Part shown: in pieces, positions 18,270-27,336 of the stretch
How positions within the stretch are numbered: position 1 is the stretch's first letter
How the letters are laid out: each line of letters starts with the position of its first letter
DNA from: Acidobacteriota bacterium
Lineage (GTDB): Bacteria > Acidobacteriota > Terriglobia > Acidiferrales > UBA7541
Assembly: GCA_003225295.1 (NCBI GenBank)
Contig: QHYZ01000078.1
Location: forward strand, 1 to 64,000
Length of the DNA: 64,000 nt
Direction of reading: 5' to 3'
The notes under the pieces: generated by a model
Databases searched by the model: none
Told to the model about the DNA's origin: nothing
The model's input: the letters and a program-made list of their open reading frames with translations, nothing else
Made by a program: the position numbers and the translations under genes

Positions 18270-19583
18270 CTAATCGTAATACTCCTGCCCGAGGTGTGTA
18301 ATGAGGTCCTCGCCCTTCATCCAGCGAAGCGTGTTTTTCAACTTCATGGACTGAATGAAGAGATCGTGCTCCGGGTACAGTCCCGGCGCGGTCATCGGCG
18401 ACTTGAAATAAAAGCTGAGCCACTCTTGAATACCGCGCATTCCCGCGCGCTGCGCCAGGTCGAGGAACAGCACGAGATCAAGCACGATCGGGGCGGCCAG
18501 AATGGAATCGCGGCAGAGGAAGTCCACCTTGATTTGCATCGGATAGCCGAGCCATCCAAAGATGTCGATGTTATCCCAGCCCTCTTTGTTGTCACCGCGC
18601 GGCGGGTAGTAATTGATGCGCACCTTGTGGCACATCTTGCCATAGAGCTGCGGGTATAACTGCGGCTGGAGGATATATTCAAGAACGCTGAGCTTGGACT
18701 CTTCCTTGGTCTTGAAGGAGCCGGGGTCCTCCAGAACTTCACCGTCACGGTTGCCGAGAATGTTGGTGGAGAACCAGCCTTCTAGCCCCAGCATGCGTGC
18801 CTTGAAGCCCGGCGCGAGAATGGTTTTCATCAATGTCTGACCAGTCTTGAAATCCTTTCCGCAGATGGCTACGTTATTGTCGTGCGCGAGCTTCTGAATC
18901 GCAGGGATGTCCACGGTCAGGTTGGGGGCGCCGTTAGCGAAAGGCACGCCGCTGGTCACGGAGGCCCAGGCGTACAGCATCGATGGCGCGATCATTGGGT
19001 GATTGGACTTCATCGCCTCGATGAATTTTTCCGGCGTAGAGTGCACGTCTTCGGGCTTGACGAAGGATTCCGTCGAACCGCACCAACAAGTCACCAGCCG
19101 CGAAGCGCGCGAAGTCTTGCGGAAGTTGGCGATGTCTTCCTTGATCTGCAGCGCCAGCTCGTACTTGTTCTTGCCTTTCTTGATGTTGGGCCCGTCGATC
19201 AGCTTCACGAAATCGTGGTCGAACGCCGCCTTCATCGGCTTGATGGTGGAAAGAAAAGACTTCACCTTTTCCAAGTCCTGCGGATTCAGGACACCTGCAT
19301 TCGCCGCAGACTGGTAAGCGTTGTCCTTGAAAATATCCCAGCCGCCAAAGGTTAGATCCTTTAGTTCCGCAAGAGGGACGAAATTCTTGATAAGCGGCGA
19401 CCGTGCGTCCGTGCGCTTACCCAGCCGAAGGGTGCCCATCTGCGTGAGCGATCCCACGGGCTGCGACTTGCCTTTGCGGACGAGCTCGACTCCGGCCATG
19501 AAGGTCGTGCTGACAGCGCCCATGCCCGGAAGCAGGACTCCCAGGTTTCCCTTGGCGGGCGCGATTTTGGAAGGCTTTTCCAT
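18270..19583 (-). CDS. ino1: Inositol-3-phosphate synthase
   Basis: 437 aa. Converts glucose 6-phosphate to 1L-myo-inositol 1-phosphate with NAD, the first step to inositol lipids or inositol-containing solutes. The N-terminal NAD-binding loop reads VLLPGMGAVSTTF. FGGWDIFKDNAYQSA, VTCWCGSTES, ICGKDFKTGQTLMKT and LGLEGWFSTNILGNRDGEV are family blocks; the last two form the active-site lysine region. ATG 19583 has an AAGGAG upstream. No second inositol gene is adjacent. Confidence 0.9.
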   Translation of the reverse strand: MEKPSKIAPAKGNLGVLLPGMGAVSTTFMAGVELVRKGKSQPVGSLTQMGTLRLGKRTDARSPLIKNFVPLAELKDLTFGGWDIFKDNAYQSAANAGVLNPQDLEKVKSFLSTIKPMKAAFDHDFVKLIDGPNIKKGKNKYELALQIKEDIANFRKTSRASRLVTCWCGSTESFVKPEDVHSTPEKFIEAMKSNHPMIAPSMLYAWASVTSGVPFANGAPNLTVDIPAIQKLAHDNNVAICGKDFKTGQTLMKTILAPGFKARMLGLEGWFSTNILGNRDGEVLEDPGSFKTKEESKLSVLEYILQPQLYPQLYGKMCHKVRINYYPPRGDNKEGWDNIDIFGWLGYPMQIKVDFLCRDSILAAPIVLDLVLFLDLAQRAGMRGIQEWLSFYFKSPMTAPGLYPEHDLFIQSMKLKNTLRWMKGEDLITHLGQEYYD

Positions 19584-19900
19584 GCCGCTCCTTATTATTG
19601 AACGATCACCATGCAATCCTCGGAAAAAAATGAACTTAGAACAAGAATTGCCGCACGGAACCGTGCCGCGTCCGCAAACAAACCAGTAATGATGAGGGAA
19701 GACCTCCGGATTTGCAAATCAGCGCGGTAGAAATCGCAGCGTTACCGTCATTGAACCGCAGGTCCGCTCCGCAAATAAGCCATGGGGCTGGTGTAGACAT
19801 TCAGGACAATCGCGTCTCGATTAGGGATTACCAGAAGCCGCCACCAGAGTTAAAGTGAGAGAAGTGATGGAAGAGGGCTTGCGCCCTGAAGGAGTCTCGA
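19584..19900. other. Intergenic region with a small palindrome
   Basis: About 317 nt without a gene between divergent ino1 and the secreted duplicated-domain protein. It holds a perfect palindrome GCACGG-AA-CCGTGC (19653-19666), 70 nt upstream of ino1, which could be an operator. AAGGAG before 19901 is the ribosome-binding site of the next gene. Nothing else convincing was seen. Confidence 0.4.
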
Positions 19901-20587
19901 ATGAAGTTCACAAATCGACACGGGGTACTCGTCGTCGCGATGATGGCCATCGCCATTGGCGCCACCCTTTTTAGCGCCGGCCTGGCTGCCCAGGAGGAAG
20001 GCTGGCAGATCACGCGCGCTGACTATGGTTTCAAGAATCAGCGCAATGAAGTCACCGATATTGTCAAAGACCTCATTGGACGCGGCGGCGTAAATGGCAG
20101 AGTCGCGGTGAACAACCAAACCATGGGCGGGGATCCAGCCATTGGGAAAGGCAAGTCACTCCACATCCTCGCAAGAAATCGCAGGAATGAGGAACGCGAA
20201 TTCAACTACAACGAGGGCGGCTTCGTTGAAGTCCGCGTGTTCAATGTTCGCCGCGATGATCGGGACGACCGCCCCGCAAATTACAGCGGCCGCGATCATG
20301 ATGATAGGGACGACCACGCCGCGAATTACGGCAACCGCGATCATGATGAATGGAATGGCCTCACGATCATCCGCGGTTATTACGGCGTACAGGGAAGGAC
20401 CTTGAACGTGACGGATGTCCTGCAGAACAGAATTCGCGACGGGATGCTGAGTTTCGTGGTGACCAATAGCGCTTTGGGCGGAGATCCAGCTATAGGCGCG
20501 GGCAAAACGCTAATCGTTGTTTATCGCCATCAAGGCAAGGAAAGCGCCACCGCGGTGCGCGAAGGGAACACCCTGACGATTCCCTAG
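19901..20587 (+). CDS. Secreted protein with two DUF3395-like domains
   Basis: 228 aa. Signal peptide (residues 1-30, ending LAAQEEG), then two copies of one domain. Copy 1 (about 33-110) has ITRADYGFKNQRNEVTDIV and TMGGDPAIGKGKSLHI. Copy 2 (about 152-228) has IIRGYYGVQGRTLNVTDVL and ALGGDPAIGAGKTLIVVY, ending in NTLTIP. The pattern Y-G...V-T-D...GGDPAIG-x-GK-x-L resembles DUF3395, known from the C-terminus of DNAJC11 and from bacterial secreted proteins; this assignment is from memory and moderate. The copies are joined by a highly charged linker of two 15-residue repeats. Function unknown. Confidence 0.75.
   Translation: MKFTNRHGVLVVAMMAIAIGATLFSAGLAAQEEGWQITRADYGFKNQRNEVTDIVKDLIGRGGVNGRVAVNNQTMGGDPAIGKGKSLHILARNRRNEEREFNYNEGGFVEVRVFNVRRDDRDDRPANYSGRDHDDRDDHAANYGNRDHDEWNGLTIIRGYYGVQGRTLNVTDVLQNRIRDGMLSFVVTNSALGGDPAIGAGKTLIVVYRHQGKESATAVREGNTLTIP
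20279..20349 (+). repeat. 45-nt direct repeat inside the linker of the duplicated-domain protein
   Basis: Two near-identical 26-nt copies start at 20279 and 20324 (core CCGCGATCATGATGA in both), spaced 45 nt, that is 15 codons. They encode the repeats RDDRPANYSGRDHDD and RDDHAANYGNRDHDE. The near identity at DNA level suggests a recent unit duplication. Confidence 0.7.
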
Positions 20588-20737
20588 TGTGGCGGCCGCG
20601 CCAAAGCACTCGTCCGAGCACTTGCGCAGCGCGTAGCTGAACGGCGATCAATACTGCTAGCTCTGTGCTTTGATGTTTTGGCGCTGGGCGCCCAAATAGT
20701 CGAGCTGTACGTTGAAAGCGAACGGAAGGTGGAGCCG

Positions 20738-21205
20738 TCAGAGCCGCTTTGGATAGCGGCGCAGTTCCAAGATCAGATAGGCAACCACGGCAAGATTGAT
20801 CACCAGGGCGACGCCTTTGCCAATGCCGCAGTGTTTGACGAGTTCATAGACTTCGAGCGGGAGCAAAGAAGCAGTCGTAACGATGGTGAGATATTCAGCC
20901 CAGCGCTTGCCCAGTGCCAGGCCAACGCCTTCGGCGAGAAAAATGGCTGAATAAATAAACGTGCCTACGCTGAGTTCTTTCAATCGGCGGTCGTCCACAA
21001 TCGACAACTTGGCGAGAAGCAGCTGAATGTAGCGACTGTGGGGATCAACCTGGAAAATGTTGATCCAGTGCTCGACCACCGCCGCGACGTCCTTGTGAAG
21101 AAGTTTAAGCGCGCCGATTCCCAGCGCCAGCAGTGCCAGGCCTTTTAAGAGTTTGAAGGCGGCGATGAGACGCAAGCCACGGCCGTGGGATCGTCTTTTA
21201 GCCAT
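20738..21205 (-). CDS. DUF2127 family membrane protein
   Basis: 155 aa. Begins with a basic stretch (MAKRRSHGRG), then RLIAAFKLLKGLALLALGIG as the first membrane helix, and three further hydrophobic segments, including FIYSAIFLAEGVGLALGKRW and VALVINLAVVAYLILELRRY. This order and the RLIAxFKLLKG start match DUF2127 membrane proteins of unknown function. Same strand as the downstream and upstream envelope genes but separated from each by more than 100 nt. Confidence 0.75.
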   Translation of the reverse strand: MAKRRSHGRGLRLIAAFKLLKGLALLALGIGALKLLHKDVAAVVEHWINIFQVDPHSRYIQLLLAKLSIVDDRRLKELSVGTFIYSAIFLAEGVGLALGKRWAEYLTIVTTASLLPLEVYELVKHCGIGKGVALVINLAVVAYLILELRRYPKRL

Positions 21206-21328
21206 TTTTTCCGCTCACGATTGTATATCAAGAAGCAGGCACACCCCTGCTGCGGGCGGCGAACGCGGTACTTCGTTTTGGGCTAGGTGAACGGGCGACC
21301 TCACGACCCGCGCGTTAGGCGCGGATGG

Positions 21329-22903
21329 CTAGCGCCATTTCTTCAACCGCGGCCAAATATCGGCCAAGGTCCCGAATCTTGCGCCACGGCAAATGAACAC
21401 CGGGATCTCGCGCTCCATTGCGTAGGGGTTGTCGGTAGACTTGCCCACGTATTCGACGTGTTCGAAATAGCCCTCCAGTGTTTTTCTGGAATCGTCGAGC
21501 ACGATCAGACAATTCCCCGAATAGCCGCGCGGTCCCCACAGAAAATAGGTTTGATGACCGCTGAGGGCTGGAGGCAACCCGTAGCGGCGTCCCAAGAAGT
21601 CGATGGCGCCCGCCTGCCCGTAGTTTTGCGCCAAGATGCCGCAGCCCGGCCGTTCTTCGGGAGATAGCCGACGGTAGGCTTCATTCACAGTAGCGACCAT
21701 CTCGTCCCATCCGAATTCATCGGCAAAGTGCTGCGGGAGGATTGCGCGCATGTGGCTGTGCTCGCTGCGAGGCACTTTGAAAGGTAGGTGATCCATGTAG
21801 GAAATGAATTGATCAACGGGGAGCACGGGCATGACCACGGGGGCAAGCCAGGCTCCTCCGGCGAGAACTAGCACCACGAGCGCGGGCTTCAGCCAGACTT
21901 GACGCGACCGTGCGGTGTAACTCTCGATCACCACCGCTCCGGCCGCCAGGTAGGCCGGATAGATTGGCCCAAGATAGTAGTTCTTTCCCTTGAGTACGAC
22001 GAACACGGTGAAGGAGACTAGATAACACCAGCCGAGAAACCGGTAAGGCTTCAGCCGGACGGAGAAGAGAAAGGCCAGCACACCAGCGATCCACATGGGT
22101 GCCAAGAGCGGGTGAATGATTAGAATCTGCTGGGCGAAGTACGCCGTGGGTGAAAGTACCACGTCGCGGCCGTCGGCCTTGATATTGTGCATTAGTTGCA
22201 CAAAGGGCCAGTGATTCTGGACATTCCATAGAAAGTTTGGAAGAAAAACCAGAAAGGCGATGGCTCCACCGAGCCAGATCCACTTCCCGGTAAGGACGCG
22301 GCGTTGCTCTGTCAGCAACAGTCCAACCACGATGCCGAAGCCGAGCACGGCAACCGAGTATTTTTCTTCGAGAGCAACACCGGCGACGACGCCAAACCAC
22401 AGCCAGTAGCGCGGGTCGTCGCGCTTGATCGCCAGGAGTCCGAAATAAACGCAGCCCATCCACAACAGCGGCTCGAGGCAATTGGTGGTCATGACGCTGC
22501 CGTCGTTGAGATAGATGGGTACAGCGATGAACGCCAAAGCGGAGAGCACAATGGCGAACCGCCGGCCACCGATTTCTCGCGTGATCATAGCCGTCAAAAT
22601 GACCGCAGCCGAGGTTGCCAGCGCCGGAACAATCCGAATACTGCGAAGCGAGTCACCCAGCAAGAGCCGGGAGATCTTGATGAGGAACGGTACCACCGGA
22701 GGTTGATCCACATAGCCCCAGGCCAGATGGTCCCCACAAGCCAGGTAATCGAATTCGTCGCGGAAGTAACCATACTGATCGTTGAAATAGAGGTGCAACA
22801 GGAAGTTCAGGAAGGCGAGAATCAGGACGATGGGCATGCCATCCGCAAGAAGGGATTGTCTTGCATGGTTGAGCACCGGTGCTTGATCAGCGGTGATTTT
22901 CAT
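21329..22903 (-). CDS. Family 39-type glycosyltransferase (ArnT/PMT-like membrane protein)
   Basis: 524 aa integral membrane protein with about ten or more hydrophobic helices and a C-terminal soluble part of about 140 residues. The first extracytoplasmic loop has the family signature GYFRDEFDYLACGDHLAWG followed by YVDQPPVVPFLIKI; the acidic DE pair is the expected catalytic site. Such enzymes move sugars from polyprenyl-phosphate donors to lipids or proteins on the outer face of the membrane. ATG 22903 is used; an upstream in-frame extension overlaps the preceding gene. Acceptor unknown. Confidence 0.87.
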   Translation of the reverse strand: MKITADQAPVLNHARQSLLADGMPIVLILAFLNFLLHLYFNDQYGYFRDEFDYLACGDHLAWGYVDQPPVVPFLIKISRLLLGDSLRSIRIVPALATSAAVILTAMITREIGGRRFAIVLSALAFIAVPIYLNDGSVMTTNCLEPLLWMGCVYFGLLAIKRDDPRYWLWFGVVAGVALEEKYSVAVLGFGIVVGLLLTEQRRVLTGKWIWLGGAIAFLVFLPNFLWNVQNHWPFVQLMHNIKADGRDVVLSPTAYFAQQILIIHPLLAPMWIAGVLAFLFSVRLKPYRFLGWCYLVSFTVFVVLKGKNYYLGPIYPAYLAAGAVVIESYTARSRQVWLKPALVVLVLAGGAWLAPVVMPVLPVDQFISYMDHLPFKVPRSEHSHMRAILPQHFADEFGWDEMVATVNEAYRRLSPEERPGCGILAQNYGQAGAIDFLGRRYGLPPALSGHQTYFLWGPRGYSGNCLIVLDDSRKTLEGYFEHVEYVGKSTDNPYAMEREIPVFICRGARFGTLADIWPRLKKWR

Positions 22904-22958
22904 TTGGGTGTCTCTAGATACGGAGGAGCGCTCAACACGTTGCGCTCTTCCGATTCCT

Positions 22959-24747
22959 TCAAGGCAGAGTGAAGGCAATTACGTAGTCGCCTTGCTTCGT
23001 GCCGAGTTTGCCGTGGCCGCCTGCAGCGATAACCAGGTATTGCTTGCCATTGACCGTGTAGGTCATGGGAGTGGCCTGGCCGCCAGCGGGAACCCGTGTG
23101 CATACCCGGAATCCAGCTTCCCAGCGGGACATCCCAGGCTTTTACTCCCGAAAACAGATCGACTGCGGCGATTGTGCCCCAGGGCGGTGCGTTGCACGGA
23201 AGTCCGCTCGGCGAAAGAAGCGACGAGCGAAATATGCCGTAAGGTGCGCCGACCTGGCGCGCAAATTCTCCGTGGAGCCGGTCGGAATCACTTGCGCTCT
23301 TGCGGGCGTCGTCGTACTCAGCGCGGGGAATGAGTTTCACGAACATGGGAAGGCGGTTGGTGTCCATGAAAAGCAGATGGTGCTGAGGATCGTACGCGGC
23401 GCTTCCCCAGTTCACACCACCGACATTGCTGGGGAAAACGAGCGTGCCTTGAAGACTCGGAGGGGTGAAGATTCCTTCGGAACGAGCCGCCTTGATCTTG
23501 TCGGCGCACCACTGGCGCTCCTCCGGTTTTATGCCCCAGGCGTCTTCCGGCCTCAGTTTTTCCGGAACCACAGAAATGGCGGACTCCGGTTGCGTCGGCC
23601 AGGATTCTTCACCGGGGATATCGCTCTTGAGCACCGGGCGTTCCTCTACGGGGAGGAGCGGAGCACCAGTAAGGCGATTGAGGACGAATACGCGGCCCAT
23701 TTTTGTAGTGATGGCGATGGCGGGCGTACCGTCCTTCCACGCGAAAAGCGTGGGTTGCGATGCAACGTCGTAATCCCACAGATCGTGATGAACCACCTGG
23801 AAGCCCCACACAAATTCGCCCGTGCTGGCGCGGAGAGCCACAACGGAGTTGGCCCATTGGTTGTCACCCTTGCGGATGCCGCCGTAATAATCGGGGCTGG
23901 CGCTGCCGGTCGGGATGAAAACCAAATCGCGCCCGGCATCCACCGAGATAGTGGACCAAGCGTTTCCCGCGCCAGTGCGCGGCGTGGTCTGGTAGGCCCA
24001 GGAGGCAATGGGATCCCAGGTCCAGCGGAGAGTGCCCGTGCGAACGTCGAAGGCGCGAACCATGCCGCGCTCCACCGTGACCGCGCGATTGTCGCCCATC
24101 GAGGAGCCGGTGATGACCAGGTCTTTGAAGATGGCGGGAGCGGAGGTGACTTGATAGTCGCCTGGGTCGCGCAGTCTAACGCCGCTCGTGAGGTCCACCT
24201 CTCCATCCGATCCGAAGTCGGAACATGGCTTTCCGGTGGCTCCGTCCAAAGCGATCAGTCGTGCGTCGAGGGTGCCGATGAAGATCCGCAGCGCGCACGG
24301 CTGGCCGGCTTTGCCGCGCGGAGCTCGCCAGGCAGATACACCGCGCGACGTCACCTCTGAAGCGCCATAGGGGAGCTCAAGCTGGGGGTCAAATTCCCAA
24401 AGCTTCGCGCCGGTCTCCGGATTCAATGCGATCACGTGATCGTACGGAGTGCTCAGGAAGAGCTTTCCACCAACAAGGATGGGAGTAGCCTCAAACGCAG
24501 CTTTCTTGTCGAGTTCCGGGTCATGGGGCAGCGCACCGCTGCGATAGGTCCATGCGGGCTTGAGTTGCCCCACGTTCCGGCGGTCAATTTGCGAAGCCGG
24601 GGAGTAGCGCGTGCCGCCTCCCTCGTTGCCATAGTTAGGCCAACCGGCATATGGCTTGCCCTGTGCGCCTGCGCGTGAGATTAAGCCCAGGACTAGGAGT
24701 GTGCAGCAGAGACCGCCAGCGGTGTGGTAGTAGAATCGGTTTGTCAT
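22959..24747 (-). pseudogene. PQQ-dependent dehydrogenase (glucose dehydrogenase type), internal deletion and frameshift
   Basis: Signal peptide (1-29, ending SRAGAQG), then a beta-propeller quinoprotein with many W-docking-like segments; GWPNYGNEGGGTRYSPASQI and GGVNWGSAAYDPQHHLLFMD are typical of membrane-bound or periplasmic PQQ sugar/alcohol dehydrogenases. After WDVPLGSWIPGMHTGS (near 23090) the frame changes to unrelated Arg-rich sequence and runs on to 22900. In another frame from 23090 down to the TGA at 22959 lies the proper C-terminus, PAGGQATPMTYTVNGKQYL and VIAAGGHGKLGTKQGDYV. The stretch expected between these two blocks in the family, about 40 residues, is missing. So a deletion that is not a multiple of three has broken the gene; an assembly error is possible. 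Confidence 0.82.
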
Positions 24748-24946
24748 AGCTTGAGGGATACCCCATGAAGCCGGAAGGAAGCAATGGAGTTGGGATGAGC
24801 GGGCCTGGCTGCAGGACGAGCGGGATGTGCCAACATGTCAGTTTGACATCAGTTTGACCACAGGATTGACGGACGCATAAATAAAGTAGTTCCGGTCATC
24901 GTGGCATCAAGCTGTTCAGACACGGCGCGGCTAAGACCCGCGGGCG

Positions 24947-25726
24947 TCAGGGAAGTTTGAGGATCTCGGGCCGCTGCGAAACGTAACGGCGCGACCATCG
25001 GAGCTCGGTGTTGTCGTGCAGCACGACTTTGTATTCTCCGTGGAACCACGGAAGTAGTTCTCGCACCGCCTCCAGCCGCACTAGCGTTCCCCGGTTGATG
25101 CGCACGAACAGCTTCGGATCCAGAGTGCTTTGCAACGCGTCGAGGGTACTGCGCAGCGTGTGCGTTTTCTTGCCACAGTGCAGCAACACATAATTTCGAT
25201 CGGCTTCGATCCAGGAGATGTTCATAACCGGGACGAAGATGGCCCGTGAATCTTCCTGGATGAGCAGCCGATCGGGCAGGGATCTTTCGCGCTGCCACTG
25301 CTCCAGCATAGCCCCCAGGCGAGACGCGGATCCGTCCGCCGATTGCGCGTATTGGACTCTGGCCCGGCAGAGAGCTTCGCGAAACCGCTCTTCGCTGACG
25401 GGCTTGAGCAGATAGTCGAAAGCGTGAACCTCGAAGGCGCGAAGCGCAAACCGATCGTGCGCCGTGACAAAGATGACTTGCGGCAAAGGAATCTTGGCGG
25501 CGTTGAGTGATCGGATCACGCCAAAGCCGTCTAACTCCGGCATCTGCACATCGAGGAACACCAGATCGGGACGATGCTGCTTGATTGCGACAATGGCCGC
25601 CTCGCCATTATCGGCCTCGCCGGCAATCTCAACGGCGGACTCTTCGCGGAGCAGGCGAAGAATCTTGCGTCGCGCCGGCGCTTCGTCGTCAACGATCAAG
25701 ACGCGGAGTTGCGACGGCGAACTCAT
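24947..25726 (-). CDS. LytTR-family response regulator
   Basis: 259 aa. Receiver domain (residues 6-125) with the acidic pair VDDE, phospho-acceptor Asp59 in LVFLDVQMPELDGFG, and Lys in DYLLKPVSEERF. A C-terminal LytTR DNA-binding domain (about 155-255) follows, with SWIEADRNYVLLH and LFVRINRGTLVRLEAV. It is translated from an ATG overlapping the stop of the sensor kinase gene (ATGA), so the two form a pair. The likely target is its own promoter region or nearby envelope genes; this is inference. Confidence 0.93.
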   Translation of the reverse strand: MSSPSQLRVLIVDDEAPARRKILRLLREESAVEIAGEADNGEAAIVAIKQHRPDLVFLDVQMPELDGFGVIRSLNAAKIPLPQVIFVTAHDRFALRAFEVHAFDYLLKPVSEERFREALCRARVQYAQSADGSASRLGAMLEQWQRERSLPDRLLIQEDSRAIFVPVMNISWIEADRNYVLLHCGKKTHTLRSTLDALQSTLDPKLFVRINRGTLVRLEAVRELLPWFHGEYKVVLHDNTELRWSRRYVSQRPEILKLP

Positions 25727-26871
25727 TCGGAGTCTTGGGGAATGTGCGCTGAAGTGTGCAGGGGAACGCTCAGCGTCACCTGTGCGCCTCCGCTGCCCCG
25801 GTTGGAGATCGAGAATTGCTGACGGTCGCCATAGAGATGCGCCAGGCGGTCGCGAATATTCGAAAGCCCTAGCCCTCGGCCGAACACCCCCGAAGGATCG
25901 ATTTCCCCGAAACCGGAGCCGCTGTCAGAGACCTGCAGGATCAGGCTGCCGTTTTCGCGATGAGCGGCGATGAACAGATCCATCGCGCTGCTCCCGGATT
26001 TCATTCCATGCCGAAGCGAATTCTCCAGCAGCGGCTGCAAGATGAGTTGCGGCACAAGCGAACTATTCAAGGACGGATCGATGGAATAGGTGACGCACAA
26101 CTTGTCTTCGAATCGCTTTTGCATCAGGTCGAGATAAAGCCGCGTGATTTCCAGTTCTTCGCCAAGGGGTATCTCATGCGCGCGCGAAGCCTGCAGCGTG
26201 AGTCGCAGCAGGTCGCTGAGCTGGGCGATCATGGCATCCGCCAGCCGTACGTCCTCGTACATCACCGAAGAAATCGTGTTCAGGGTGTTGAAAAGAAAGT
26301 GTGGCTGGAGCTGCAGGCGCAGATTTTCCAATTGTGCCTGCACCAGCTTGGTCTGGAGTTCAGCGGCGGCAAGTTGCTGCGCCTGAGCGATCCGCAAGCG
26401 TTGGTAAAAAGAATACAGACCCACGATGACGGTGAAGCCGATAAGGTCGTTCGAAAACTCCATGGGATAGCGGTAAGTCATGATGCCGTAGTCGTATGGA
26501 CCGAGACCCATGAGAGGCGCGAGGAAGTGGCGGCTGATGGCCATCATCGTGGTGTGGGCCGAGGAAAAAAGAACCGCTGCGGCGAGATGGAACAGACCCA
26601 GTCGCAGCCAGCCTTTGCGCTCATAGAGGTAGATTCTGGCGAAGCGAAAGATGAGAGGGAGAAGGAGAAAAACGGAGTACACACCCGTGCCTTCCTCCAA
26701 AACCCGCATGTAGAAGGTGCCGGGGTGCTGCCGGGTAAGATCATCGAGATATCTGTAGCCCGTCAGAAGCACCGCGATGAGCGTGTACAGGAGAAAGAGA
26801 ATCATCCAAGCATGTGCGCGCCGTGGGGATGTTGGAGGCACTGAGTTTTCGAGGCTGTCCGCGCCGTGCAT
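25723..26871 (-). CDS. LytS-type sensor histidine kinase
   Basis: 382 aa. Four to five membrane helices in the first 155 residues, a short coiled coil, then the His_kinase domain of the LytS/YehU class with LQPHFLFNTLNTIS (His191). An HATPase domain follows, with LQPLLENSLRHGMK (N box) and DSGSGF and GRGLGLSNIRDRL (G boxes). ATG 26871 is the first start after a poorly conserved N-terminal extension (TTG 26955 also possible); no strong ribosome-binding site is seen. Pairs with the overlapping LytTR regulator. The sensed signal is unknown. Confidence 0.9.
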   Translation of the reverse strand: MHGADSLENSVPPTSPRRAHAWMILFLLYTLIAVLLTGYRYLDDLTRQHPGTFYMRVLEEGTGVYSVFLLLPLIFRFARIYLYERKGWLRLGLFHLAAAVLFSSAHTTMMAISRHFLAPLMGLGPYDYGIMTYRYPMEFSNDLIGFTVIVGLYSFYQRLRIAQAQQLAAAELQTKLVQAQLENLRLQLQPHFLFNTLNTISSVMYEDVRLADAMIAQLSDLLRLTLQASRAHEIPLGEELEITRLYLDLMQKRFEDKLCVTYSIDPSLNSSLVPQLILQPLLENSLRHGMKSGSSAMDLFIAAHRENGSLILQVSDSGSGFGEIDPSGVFGRGLGLSNIRDRLAHLYGDRQQFSISNRGSGGAQVTLSVPLHTSAHIPQDSE

Positions 26872-26976
26872 ATCGAGGAAGTGATTATGCGTTACGAAGG
26901 CCACCCGCGGGAAGGGTTCCCGCAGGGTGACCGTCAAGCGGGAAAATAGAACCAAGCAAAGAAAAAGAAAAGCCGT

Positions 26977-27001
26977 CTTATATCCTAGAGAATATCCTAG
27001 A
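26977..27001 (-). promoter_or_regulatory. Tandem 10-bp direct repeat beside a -10-like element upstream of the kinase
   Basis: Two perfect copies of ATATCCTAGA (plus strand 26980-26989 and 26992-27001) lie with a 12-bp period. On the minus strand they abut TATAAG (26982-26977), a plausible -10, with no good -35. This looks like an activator-dependent promoter for the kinase-regulator pair about 105 nt downstream. Confidence 0.4.
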
Positions 27002-27062
27002 TATCTCGTCCCCGGCTTGGACGCCGGGTCTTTATGGGCTAGGACGGGTAACGGGACAAGAA

Positions 27063-27155
27063 TTAGTGGCGACGGCCGTTAGAGAAATCGATGGAACTAA
27101 TAAACGTGACCGCGACCAGAACGATAAGGGCGGTCAGAAGAACGAAAACGATCAC
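27063..27155 (-). CDS. Small single-pass membrane protein (30 aa)
   Basis: Starts with GTG at 27155, six nt after AGGAG, and ends with TAA at 27063. The product is almost wholly one hydrophobic helix (VIVFVLLTALIVLVAVTFI) followed by a short polar, basic tail (SSIDFSNGRRH). The good ribosome-binding site and clean helix support a real small protein. It lies between the DUF4097 gene and the LytS/LytTR pair on the same strand. No family is recognised; translation is not proven. Confidence 0.45.
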   Translation of the reverse strand: MIVFVLLTALIVLVAVTFISSIDFSNGRRH

Positions 27156-27336
27156 TGGAGGCTCCTGAGGACTTAGAGGAGGGAATTGCAAGCGGGACGC
27201 CAAAAATACGCCGTTTGTTTTCAAGGGGTTACAATGGCGGTGTGAAGAGAAGTAGTCAAAAACGGAACGCCTGTGGGTGTCGGTTGACAGCAATCAGTAC
27301 TGGAACTTGTTAGGGGCCAAGCGATTCTCGGAAAGC

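Noticed and set aside
23065-24360. Long plus-strand open frame (about 430 codons) opposite the PQQ dehydrogenase gene
   Set aside because: Antisense shadow: low-complexity Arg/Gly/Ala sequence without domains, while the opposite strand has clear homology.
27011-27028. Perfect hairpin CCCGGC-6-GCCGGG as a terminator
   Set aside because: No T-run follows on either strand, so an intrinsic terminator is not supported.
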